11,153 bases of DNA from Bacteroidota bacterium (GTDB taxonomy: Bacteria; Bacteroidota; Rhodothermia; Rhodothermales; UBA10348). The stretch's first letter is position 1. The number at the start of each line of letters is the position of its first letter. The notes under the pieces were generated by a model. The model saw only the letters and a program-made list of their open reading frames with translations. It was not told the origin of the DNA and searched no databases. The stretch spans positions 1 through 11,153 of the forward strand of contig SMXL01000138.1 of NCBI GenBank assembly GCA_004356385.1, written 5' to 3'. A program made the translations under genes and the position numbers. Positions 1-6,598 of this stretch are shown piece after piece.

Positions 1-305
1 CGTTCATCTAGGATATACTTGAGCGTTTGGCCTTCGTAGAAAGCCATCGCAATAAAGAGCTGGCCGTCGTCTGCTTCTCCAATCTCGTAGATGGTGCAGA
101 TATTTGAATGATCAAGCGCCGAGGCTGCCCGTGCCTCCTGCATGAAGCGCTCCTTCGCGTCCCCATCTGAACTCATGTGAGGCGGCAGGAACTTGAGAGC
201 CACCGTCCTCTGCAGCCGCGTATCGGTTGCCTTATAGACGATACCCATCCCGCCCGAGCCTAGCTGCTCCTTGATTTCATACTGTCCGACGGTGCGCCCG
301 ATCAT
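1..305 (-). CDS. Ser/Thr protein kinase, N-terminal part (runs off left edge)
   Basis: Translating the reverse strand from the ATG at 305 gives 101 residues of an uninterrupted bacterial Hanks-type (PknB-like) kinase N-lobe. Visible elements are the glycine-rich loop G16-S-G-G-M-G21-I-V-Y, the ATP-anchoring lysine in A-L-K38, the alpha-C glutamate E57 in Q-E-A-R-A, the H-S-N-I-C segment and a hinge around F90-E-G-Q-T-L. The catalytic loop and everything C-terminal lie outside the window, so activity and any sensor domain cannot be judged. The start is well supported, since M-I-G-x-x-x-x-x-Y is the usual beginning of this kinase group and a strong promoter lies about 35 bp upstream. It is separated from the STAS gene by an intrinsic terminator, so it is probably its own transcription unit. 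It is likely cytoplasmic at this end, and its substrate is unknown. Confidence 0.9.
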   Translation of the reverse strand, partial: MIGRTVGQYEIKEQLGSGGMGIVYKATDTRLQRTVALKFLPPHMSSDGDAKERFMQEARAASALDHSNICTIYEIGEADDGQLFIAMAFYEGQTLKYILDE

Positions 306-346
306 GCTCGAATGAGTTCTGGAATCGAAATGGTGGATATCCGAAC

Positions 347-375
347 AGTATAGCGGTTCGGACGGAAGTTCTCAA
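347..375 (-). promoter_or_regulatory. Sigma-70-like promoter for the kinase gene
   Basis: On the reverse strand a -35 box TTGAGA (370-375, 5 of 6 matches to TTGACA) is followed by exactly 17 bp and a -10 box TATACT (347-352, 5 of 6 matches to TATAAT). Transcription would start near 340, leaving a leader of about 35 nt before the kinase ATG at 305. It sits just downstream of the terminator of the preceding gene, as expected for an independent unit. Confidence 0.7.
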
Positions 376-408
376 CGAAAAAACGCTCTAAAAGGGCCAG
401 ACGCGTAT

Positions 409-441
409 AAAAAAGGGGTGCTGATCTCGGATCAACACCCC
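409..441 (-). terminator. Rho-independent terminator of the STAS gene
   Basis: On the reverse strand a 12-bp stem (430-441 pairing with 415-426, one G-U pair) closes a 3-nt loop (427-429) and is followed at once by six T residues (414 down to 409). It begins 20 bp after the STAS stop codon. The plus-strand reading has A rather than T after the stem, so the signal works only in the minus direction. It insulates the kinase gene from the phosphatase/STAS transcript. Confidence 0.9.
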
Positions 442-460
442 AAAAGTCAAGCGGGACTGA

Positions 461-805
461 CTACATATTCATCGACGCTGCAGCATCTTCAACCGTGTCG
501 TAATCTTCGAATACAGGACCAAGCAGGCGCGTCAATAAAAACAGGTTTTTGATCCGCTCCTTCATGCACGCGAGCTTGACGTCGCCATCCACCTTTCTCA
601 TCGCAGCCAAAGCGCCAATAAGGGTTCCGATTCCAGACGAATCCATGAAATCCGCCTTCGAAAGGTCAATCACGATTTTTGTCTTTCCCGCAGCCTTCAG
701 TTCGTCCAATTTTTCTTTAAAGGCTGCACCTTCGATACTGCCAAGAAATTTTCCGGACAGTTCAAAAACGATGGCATCGTAACTCTCTCGTGTCTTGAAG
801 GGCAT
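461..805 (-). CDS. STAS-domain anti-sigma factor antagonist
   Basis: A 114-residue protein made up of a single STAS domain (SpoIIAA/RsbV type). The hallmark is D55-S56-S57-G58-I-G after a hydrophobic strand (I-V-I-D-L-S, 44-49); S57 aligns with the serine that anti-sigma kinases phosphorylate in SpoIIAA. In the known families the unphosphorylated protein binds the anti-sigma kinase and frees the sigma factor. It lies 102 bp downstream of a PP2C phosphatase on the same strand, the enzyme class that removes this phosphate. I found no convincing promoter in the gap, so co-transcription is likely. A strong terminator follows. The C-terminal region (K-N-L-F-L-L-T-R-L-L) fits the final STAS helix. 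No anti-sigma kinase or sigma factor is visible nearby, so the controlled regulon is unknown; a non-sigma partner such as a cyclase or transporter is possible. Confidence 0.92.
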   Translation of the reverse strand: MPFKTRESYDAIVFELSGKFLGSIEGAAFKEKLDELKAAGKTKIVIDLSKADFMDSSGIGTLIGALAAMRKVDGDVKLACMKERIKNLFLLTRLLGPVFEDYDTVEDAAASMNM

Positions 806-907
806 GGCTGATAACGTGTTCTTCAGTTTCTAGAATCAGGGACACTACCGCCTATCAGGCTAATAAGCAAGCGTATAGTTGACGAGTTCGAACGCCTACG
901 AACGAGG

Positions 908-2257
908 TTACTTCACTCGACGAACGACGAGCATCGTGATATCATCGTTCTGAGGGAAGCCCGCGGCGTGTTCGGTAACTGCGGCGCGGACCCTTTCGAT
1001 GATGTCATCGGCCGACACACCCCCAAATGTTTTGAGGAGCTCTTCCAATCGTTCTTCTTCGAACTGCTCTCTATTTGCGTTCATGGCTTCGGTGATACCA
1101 TCCGAGAAGACAAAGAGCATGTCTCCTGGTTCAAACGATGTTTCGGCCTCACGGTAACTCTGCGTTCCCAAAAATCCGAGTACCAATCCGCCTAGCGTCA
1201 GCGTCTCCAACGTGCCGTCGGCACGCAAAATGTAGGGCCGATTATGCCCCGCGTTGGCATAGATGAACTGGTGTGAAACGGGATCAAGAACACCGTAGAA
1301 GAGAGTCACAAATGTGCCCCGTCGAACGCTTTGAGTCAGCAGGTGATTAGACCGTTCCAGCGTTTCGTGAACAGCCACGTTGAATTGAGCCTGACCGCGA
1401 AGCGTCGCCTGAACGTTCGACATCATTAGCGCAGCAGGCAAACCCTTTCCGGAGACATCTCCAAGAACCAGGGCTATTTTTCCATCATCGATCGGAATGT
1501 AGTCGAAGTAGTCGCCGCCAACACTTTGGGCAGGAATACTGATCCCCGCCAGGTCGTAGTGTTCGATCGGTGGCGCTTTAGCAGGCAGTAGATTCGTTTG
1601 GATCTCAAAAGCGAAATTCAATTCTTGCTGTACCGTGGCGAATTTTTTCTCTTCCTCGACAAGGCGGGCATTTTCAACAACTTGACCCGACTGTCCCGCG
1701 AGAATGGACAGGAGTCGTTGGTCCTCGGTCGAGAAGCCATCGCCCCGCTTCTTGTTGTAGAGCGTCAGTATTCCGATGAGTTTCGAATGAACCAACATCG
1801 GAACGACCAAAATGGATGTGACCGAATCGGGCCAGGCGACACCCTGGAATCGAGAATCGTTTTTCGGATCGTTGATAACAAGCGGTTTTCGATTCAAATG
1901 CATCCATCCCAGGAGATTTTGATCCGGACTATAGGCTTCGCGATCGCTTGAACTGGCCATTGTCCTTACCAGAGTTCTCGTCGGATCTCCTTCATCTTCG
2001 CCCACTAACGAGATCACCCCCTGTTCTGCTCGAATGGCCTTTATGGAGCGGCGGATAATCGTCTTGATCAACTCCTCCATTCCTTTCGAGGCCCCAATGG
2101 CAGCCGACAACTCATTTAGAATCGAGAGCTCATCGACTGCTCGACGTAGCTGGAGATTTTCGCGCTGTAATGCCTCAAGCTGGACAGACGGGTCGGCCAT
2201 GAACGAACTAAACGGATTCTGGGTAAGCTTAACAATGTACTCAATTCGAACGACCAT
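908..2257 (-). CDS. GAF-domain PP2C (RsbU/SpoIIE-type) serine phosphatase
   Basis: A 449-residue soluble signalling phosphatase. Order: a short coiled coil (about 24-50, heptad-like L-Q-R-E-N-L-Q-L), a GAF sensor domain (about 50-200), a signalling helix (about 194-224, ending in T-N-L-L-P) and a SpoIIE/PP2C domain (about 235-447). The metal-binding set looks complete: G-G-D249-Y-F-D, G-D267-V-S-G-K-G, S-D386-G-I-T-E and N-D438-D439-I-T-M-L-V. In characterised relatives such enzymes dephosphorylate the STAS antagonist of a partner-switching pathway, and the next gene downstream encodes one. The GAF ligand cannot be predicted. The start is uncertain: M1 (2257) is preceded by a weak GGTGG, while M20 (2200, M-A-D-P-S) would also keep every domain. 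A promoter lies just upstream at 2295-2322. There are no membrane segments, so it is probably cytoplasmic. Confidence 0.93.
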   Translation of the reverse strand: MVVRIEYIVKLTQNPFSSFMADPSVQLEALQRENLQLRRAVDELSILNELSAAIGASKGMEELIKTIIRRSIKAIRAEQGVISLVGEDEGDPTRTLVRTMASSSDREAYSPDQNLLGWMHLNRKPLVINDPKNDSRFQGVAWPDSVTSILVVPMLVHSKLIGILTLYNKKRGDGFSTEDQRLLSILAGQSGQVVENARLVEEEKKFATVQQELNFAFEIQTNLLPAKAPPIEHYDLAGISIPAQSVGGDYFDYIPIDDGKIALVLGDVSGKGLPAALMMSNVQATLRGQAQFNVAVHETLERSNHLLTQSVRRGTFVTLFYGVLDPVSHQFIYANAGHNRPYILRADGTLETLTLGGLVLGFLGTQSYREAETSFEPGDMLFVFSDGITEAMNANREQFEEERLEELLKTFGGVSADDIIERVRAAVTEHAAGFPQNDDITMLVVRRVK

Positions 2258-2294
2258 ACCACCGGCGAATGCGCGTGAAAGCTAGACCTGCGTA

Positions 2295-2322
2295 GTTATA
2301 CGTAGCAGTTGAATTTCATCAA
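2295..2322 (-). promoter_or_regulatory. Probable sigma-70-like promoter for the phosphatase/STAS unit
   Basis: On the reverse strand TTGATG (2317-2322, 4 of 6 consensus) is separated by 16 bp from TATAAC (2295-2300, 5 of 6). Transcription would begin near 2288, about 30 nt before the first ATG of the phosphatase. It lies in the 164-bp gap between two divergent genes. The same stretch holds a direct repeat of CGTAG (2291-2295 and 2301-2305) around TTATA, which may be chance. I found no convincing matching promoter for the rightward ABC gene. Confidence 0.5.
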
Positions 2323-2421
2323 AAAGGTCACGATCTGCGATCGCTCCGGATCTACCGGAATGGCAACGCGTTTTGAAATGTTTCTCTCCCGGATGACCTC
2401 GCACCCACTCGTGCATCATTG

Positions 2422-4224
2422 ATGAGAATTCTAGCAAGACTTAACGGTTTTTTCTGGAAGTACAAGAGACTCTTTATTCCAGGCCTGTTAGCGGCTGTCG
2501 CCGCGTCAGGCTTTGCAATCGTCGTACCGATGGTTGTTCGGATGTCTGTGGACAGCATTCCGAGATTCGTTACCCTCTACAAATCCTATCAGGGGACGCC
2601 GATCGCCGACGCACTCTACGCAGAGTTTTTCCTGTCGCTCCTCTTTTTTGGGGCGGTCATCATTGCGCTGTCCCTGATGAGTGGAGTGTTTTCGTTTCTC
2701 ATGCGCCAAACAGTCGTCGTCGCGTCGAGGCACATTGAGTACGATTTGCGGAATCAGCTTTACGATCATCTGCAGAATCTATCGCACGACTTTTATCTGC
2801 GGCACGCCACAGGGGATTTGATTACACACGCCACGAGCGACATCGAGCAGATTCGACGATACGTCGGCCCGGCCATCATGTACACGACACGTGCTGTAGT
2901 CATCATTATCACTGCGATGACGGCCATGTTCATTATTTCCCCACAACTCACCTGGTATGTCCTGATTCCGATGCCCCTTCTTACGGTCGCAGTCTTTTTT
3001 GTGGCCCACATGGTTCATTCGAGAAGCGACGCACTTCAGAAACAGTATTCCGTTCTGACAAGTCGAGTGCAGGAAGCACTGGCAGGAATTCGAGTTTTGA
3101 AAGCCTATGTCCGGGAGGAAATGGAGGCCAAAGCATTTGAAGATGAAAGCCGGGTCTATCGTGACCGGAGTCTTGATTTGGCCCGAGCTGAGGCGGCGTG
3201 GAGACCTCTATTTTTGATTCTTGTAGGTTCCGCGTCGGTCATCGTGGTCTGGATTGGTGGTCAGCTTGTGATGGAAGGCGCCGTTACGATAGGAAACATA
3301 GCCGAGTACATCATCTACGTCGCGCTCATGACATGGCCAGTCGCAGCAATGGGATTTGTGATCACCATGGTTCAAAGAGCTGCGGCATCGATGGAGAGAT
3401 TGAGCAAAATTCTGGACGCCGATCCATCGATTGTAGATGGCGATGAAACGGACACCAAAATCGAAAAGATTACCGGTGCGATCCGTTTTGAAAAGGTCAC
3501 GTACAGATACGACGAAGACGGGGTGGCCGTTTTAAAGAACATTGATTTCGACGTTCGAGCTGGAACGACGTTGGCTATCGTAGGCCGTACGGGATCGGGT
3601 AAAACAACCCTTGTCGAGATGATTCCAAGACTGCTCGACCCATCAGAAGGAACCATCCTGATTGATGGGCACGATGTAAAAACGATCCCGGTCGATGTAC
3701 TGCGAAGGAGCATCGGGTACGTTCCACAGGAGGTGTTCCTCTTTTCAGACACCATTGCGAACAACATCGCCTTCGGAAACATGGATGCGGGGTCAGAGGC
3801 CATTGAGACCGCAGCCAAAGAGGCCGATCTTCTTGAAAACATTCATGAGTTTCCAGAGGAGTTCGAAACGTTCGTTGGAGAGCGGGGGGTCACTCTTTCA
3901 GGTGGACAGAAACAGCGTGTTTCGATTTCGCGTGCTCTGATTCGCAATCCAAATATTTTGATTTTGGACGATGCGCTCTCAGCGGTGGACGTAAATACCG
4001 AGCGCACGATTCTTCAGCATCTTCGCCAGCATTTTGGAAAGCGGACGATCGTGATTGTCAGCCATCGAATCTCGGCCGTACAGGATGCAGACCACATTTT
4101 GGTACTGGATGATGGAGAGGTCGCCGAAGCCGGAACACATGATATACTATTGAGCATGAACGGGATCTACGCATCGTTGCACCGAAAACAGTTACTGGAA
4201 GCGGAATTGGAGGCGATTGTCTGA
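2422..4224 (+). CDS. ABC exporter half-transporter, degenerate-Walker-B subunit
   Basis: A 600-residue fusion of a six-helix exporter transmembrane domain (about 15-310) and an ATP-binding domain (about 340-595), in the MsbA/LmrC/BmrC superfamily of drug and lipid exporters. ATPase motifs are Walker A G388-R-T-G-S-G-K394-T-T, Q-loop Q436, signature L492-S-G-G-Q496 (intact), Walker B I-L-I-L-D516-D517 and H-loop H548. The catalytic glutamate position is aspartate (D517), as in the non-catalytic subunit of heterodimeric exporters. The next gene encodes the complementary half. The reading frame also opens at a TTG (2419), but the ATG at 2422 is preferred; no Shine-Dalgarno sequence is apparent. 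The tail overlaps a short imperfect repeat that supplies the stop codon. Substrate is unknown. Most likely an inner-membrane efflux pump subunit. Confidence 0.93.
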   Translation: MRILARLNGFFWKYKRLFIPGLLAAVAASGFAIVVPMVVRMSVDSIPRFVTLYKSYQGTPIADALYAEFFLSLLFFGAVIIALSLMSGVFSFLMRQTVVVASRHIEYDLRNQLYDHLQNLSHDFYLRHATGDLITHATSDIEQIRRYVGPAIMYTTRAVVIIITAMTAMFIISPQLTWYVLIPMPLLTVAVFFVAHMVHSRSDALQKQYSVLTSRVQEALAGIRVLKAYVREEMEAKAFEDESRVYRDRSLDLARAEAAWRPLFLILVGSASVIVVWIGGQLVMEGAVTIGNIAEYIIYVALMTWPVAAMGFVITMVQRAAASMERLSKILDADPSIVDGDETDTKIEKITGAIRFEKVTYRYDEDGVAVLKNIDFDVRAGTTLAIVGRTGSGKTTLVEMIPRLLDPSEGTILIDGHDVKTIPVDVLRRSIGYVPQEVFLFSDTIANNIAFGNMDAGSEAIETAAKEADLLENIHEFPEEFETFVGERGVTLSGGQKQRVSISRALIRNPNILILDDALSAVDVNTERTILQHLRQHFGKRTIVIVSHRISAVQDADHILVLDDGEVAEAGTHDILLSMNGIYASLHRKQLLEAELEAIV

Positions 4225-4270
4225 GAGAGGATGCCTGAGCAAGATTGCTTGAGCGCGATCGCCTGAAACA
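4215..4270 (+). repeat. Four imperfect tandem repeats of about 14 bp
   Basis: Four consecutive units begin with GAT and contain a TGA: 4215-4229 (GATTGTCTGAGAGAG), 4230-4242 (GATGCCTGAGCAA), 4243-4256 (GATTGCTTGAGCGC) and 4257-4270 (GATCGCCTGAAACA). The shared core is about GAT-n-GCCTGAGC. Unit 1 holds the stop codon of the upstream ABC gene. The other TGAs fall in different frames, so all three frames are closed. The repeats fill nearly the whole gap between the two ABC genes and end 6 bp before the next start codon. They are too short and divergent to be a known repeat family. Confidence 0.5.
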
Positions 4271-4276
4271 GCCAAA

Positions 4277-6082
4277 ATGAGCACAAAGGATTCAAACGAT
4301 CAGAAAGGAATAGACGGCCAATTGCTTCGCCGGATTATCTCCTACCTGCTGCCCTACAAGGGGTGGGTTGCGCTGGCATTTGTGTCCGTGATGACGGCAG
4401 CGTTTCTAGGACCCCTGAAACCGAAGCTGGTCCAGATCACGATAGACAGGGATATCCTCACGGGCGATCTCGAGGGCCTTCAAAGAATGATCATCCTACT
4501 CTTTGGCGTGCTGGTCATCGAGGGCGTGCTTGCGTTTGTGAATACATATTTGACTCAGTGGATCGGGCAGCGGGCGATCTATGATCTTCGAATCAAAGTC
4601 TACCGGCATATCCAGAGGCAGCCGCTCCGGTTTTTTGATCGCACCCCGATCGGGAAACTCATTACGAGAACGACGAGCGACGTCGAGTCGCTGAGCCAGG
4701 TTCTGTCGGCCGGCGTCGTAACCATCATAGGAGATCTGTTCAAGCTGATCTTCATTTCCTATTTCATGTTCACACTCAGCTGGGTTCTGGCGGTCGTAAC
4801 CCTGGCGGTCATGCCGCTTATGCTGATTGCTTCCTTCTGGTTCAAAAAGAAAGTTCGCGAGCAGTACCGCGAAACCCGGACGCAGGTCGCAAGGCTGAAT
4901 TCGTTTCTTCAGGAGCACATCACTGGAATGAGGATCGTCCAGATTTTCGGCCGGGAACGAGAGGAGCTACGAAGATTTACGGAGATCAATGACAGCCACC
5001 GTCAGGCTCACCTTAAAACGATATTCTATTTCGCGCTGTTCTGGCCCGTTATCGATATCGTCGCGACGATATCTCTCGGTATGATCATTTGGTTTGGGGG
5101 GCTGAGTGCGATGTCGGGCACGTTGACGCTTGGAATACTGATCGCCTTCATTCAGTACGCAAGGCAGTTTTTCGAACCCATTCGCAATCTGTCCGACCAG
5201 TTCAATACACTGCAGAGCGCCATGGCCGGAGCGGAGCGAATCTTCGGGTTGCTGGACAGCGATGATTCATTGAAGGAGCCTGAAGATCCCGTAATAACGG
5301 ACAAAGTATCTGGACGAATCGAATTTCGGAATGTCTGGTTCAGTTACGATCCCGAAGCCAAACCGGATGACGAGGAGGCGGAGTGGGTTCTCAAAAACGT
5401 ATCATTTTCCGTAGAACCGGGTCAATCGCTGGCTATCGTCGGAGCTACCGGCGCAGGCAAAACAACTATTATCAGTCTTCTATTGCGCTTTTACGACGTT
5501 CAAAGGGGTGAAATTCGGGTTGACGGGACGGATGTGAGGGATTTCCTACTCTCGGATCTCAGAAATCAAATCGGACTCGTGCTTCAGGATGTGTTCCTGT
5601 TTTCTGGATCTGTCGAACGAAATATCACACTGGGGAATCCTGATATTACGATCGAACAGGTAAAATATGCTGCTGAAGCAATCGGGGCAGCCGATTTTAT
5701 CAATCGACTTCCTGAGGGTTATGACTACGACGTGAGGGAGAGGGGGATGGCGCTTTCACACGGCCAGAGGCAACTCCTTTCTTTTGCCCGAGCGCTGGTT
5801 TACGATCCGGGAATTCTCGTTTTGGATGAGGCCACGTCGAGTGTGGACACGGAGACGGAAGAAGTCATTCAGAAGGCGCTGGAGAATCTGATGAAAGGGA
5901 GAACGACGATTGCGATCGCGCACCGGTTGTCAACGGTTCAGCATGCGAACCAAATACTGGTTATGCATCGCGGCGAGGTTCGTGAGAGAGGCAGTCACCA
6001 GCAACTGCTTTCCCAGGACGGACTCTATCGACGGCTATACGAATTGCAGTATCGCGAGCAGGAACCGTCGGTTTCGGCTTGA
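4277..6082 (+). CDS. ABC exporter half-transporter, catalytic subunit with degenerate signature
   Basis: A 601-residue half-transporter with a charged N-terminus, six transmembrane helices (about 25-315) and an ATP-binding domain (about 345-595). Motifs are Walker A G389-A-T-G-A-G-K395-T-T, Q-loop in L-Q-D-V-F-L-F, signature L493-S-H495-G-Q497, Walker B I-L-V-L-D517-E518 and H-loop H549. The catalytic glutamate E518 is present, but the signature has histidine for the usual first glycine. This is the mirror of the upstream subunit, which has an intact signature but no catalytic glutamate. Paired head to tail, the two give one consensus and one degenerate ATP site. It starts 52 bp after the upstream stop and is surely in the same operon. 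A 9-residue acidic insert (D-P-E-A-K-P-D-D-E-E) precedes the first NBD strand region. Likely inner-membrane drug or lipid efflux; substrate unknown. Confidence 0.93.
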   Translation: MSTKDSNDQKGIDGQLLRRIISYLLPYKGWVALAFVSVMTAAFLGPLKPKLVQITIDRDILTGDLEGLQRMIILLFGVLVIEGVLAFVNTYLTQWIGQRAIYDLRIKVYRHIQRQPLRFFDRTPIGKLITRTTSDVESLSQVLSAGVVTIIGDLFKLIFISYFMFTLSWVLAVVTLAVMPLMLIASFWFKKKVREQYRETRTQVARLNSFLQEHITGMRIVQIFGREREELRRFTEINDSHRQAHLKTIFYFALFWPVIDIVATISLGMIIWFGGLSAMSGTLTLGILIAFIQYARQFFEPIRNLSDQFNTLQSAMAGAERIFGLLDSDDSLKEPEDPVITDKVSGRIEFRNVWFSYDPEAKPDDEEAEWVLKNVSFSVEPGQSLAIVGATGAGKTTIISLLLRFYDVQRGEIRVDGTDVRDFLLSDLRNQIGLVLQDVFLFSGSVERNITLGNPDITIEQVKYAAEAIGAADFINRLPEGYDYDVRERGMALSHGQRQLLSFARALVYDPGILVLDEATSSVDTETEEVIQKALENLMKGRTTIAIAHRLSTVQHANQILVMHRGEVRERGSHQQLLSQDGLYRRLYELQYREQEPSVSA

Positions 6083-6136
6083 TTCGGAAATGAGAGAAAA
6101 AAGTTAGCGCCTTTCGGAACTTTCCTCCCATTAATC

Positions 6137-6153
6137 GTATATCGACGATATAC
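6137..6153 (+). promoter_or_regulatory. Perfect 17-bp palindrome, candidate ArsR operator
   Basis: The sequence GTATATCG-A-CGATATAC is a perfect inverted repeat (8 + 1 + 8, centre at 6145) in the 126-bp gap between the ABC operon and the ArsR start at 6209. ArsR/SmtB repressors are winged-helix dimers that bind AT-rich inverted repeats overlapping their own promoters, so the position and symmetry fit autoregulation. The right half (TATACA, 6149-6154) could serve as a -10 box, but I see no good -35 at proper spacing. No other copy of the full palindrome was noticed in the window. Confidence 0.65.
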
Positions 6154-6208
6154 ATAGAAGATGCGCATCTCGTATCTCTTGTTTACTCATCGTTTCATTC
6201 AATTCGAT

Positions 6209-6538
6209 ATGGCATACCCACGAAGTGAGGCGTTTGTAGAACGTCAGATAGATCTAGCAGAAGCCGCCAGGGCATTGGGGCACCCAGGTAGATTGTCAAT
6301 CCTTGAGGTACTGGCCCGCCGGAATACGTGTAACTGTGGTGACCTGGTGGATGAAATCCCTCTTGCGCAGGCAACGGTTTCTCAACATCTGAAAGTGTTG
6401 AAACGAGCCGGATTGATCACGGGTACGATCGAAGGCCCTCGTACGTGCTACTGTATCGACTGGGATACGCTACGGAGCGTAGGGGAAGCCTTTAATGGAT
6501 GGTTTTCCGATATCGGAGAGGCCGCCGAGTGTTGCTAA
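6209..6538 (+). CDS. arsR: ArsR-family arsenic-responsive repressor
   Basis: A 109-residue winged-helix protein: helix 1 and dimer region (about 8-38), recognition helix-turn-helix (A-Q-A-T-V-S-Q-H-L-K-V-L, 53-64), wing (69-83) and C-terminal helix. Cysteines occur in three pairs: C41-x-C43 before the recognition helix, C80-x-C82 in the wing and C108-C109 at the very C-terminus. C41/C43 align with C32/C34 of E. coli ArsR, but the third ligand position of that protein (C37) is not cysteine here, so another pair may complete As(III) coordination. An in-frame ATG at 6161 would add 16 residues; I prefer 6209 because M-A-Y-P-R starts where family homology begins and leaves room for the operator. 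No clear ribosome-binding site at either. It is 60 bp upstream of arsM and probably autoregulated with it. Sb(III) or Bi(III) sensing is also possible. Confidence 0.9.
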   Translation: MAYPRSEAFVERQIDLAEAARALGHPGRLSILEVLARRNTCNCGDLVDEIPLAQATVSQHLKVLKRAGLITGTIEGPRTCYCIDWDTLRSVGEAFNGWFSDIGEAAECC

Positions 6539-6587
6539 ATAGTCGAATGAAGAATCGCTTTAAAAAATTCAAAACTCAATTACGAAA

Positions 6588-6596
6588 AGGGAAGAG
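6588..6596 (+). promoter_or_regulatory. Ribosome-binding site of arsM
   Basis: The purine-rich stretch AGGGAAGAG-like sequence just before the ATG at 6599 is the clearest Shine-Dalgarno-like site in the window and supports that start. Most other genes here lack one. Confidence 0.45.
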
Positions 6597-6598
6597 TC

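Noticed and set aside
3372..3842. 156-codon open frame on the minus strand inside the first ABC gene
   Set aside because: It is antisense to the conserved ATP-binding domain and its serine/valine-rich translation resembles no protein I know; the sense frame is clearly the gene.
4496..4918. 140-codon minus-strand open frame inside the second ABC gene
   Set aside because: It is the complement of transmembrane-domain codons and has no recognisable domain.
6083..6136. AAAGTT/AACTTT inverted repeat after the second ABC gene, considered as an operon terminator
   Set aside because: The stem is 6 bp with a 12-nt loop and no T-tract follows, so it is unlikely to stop transcription.
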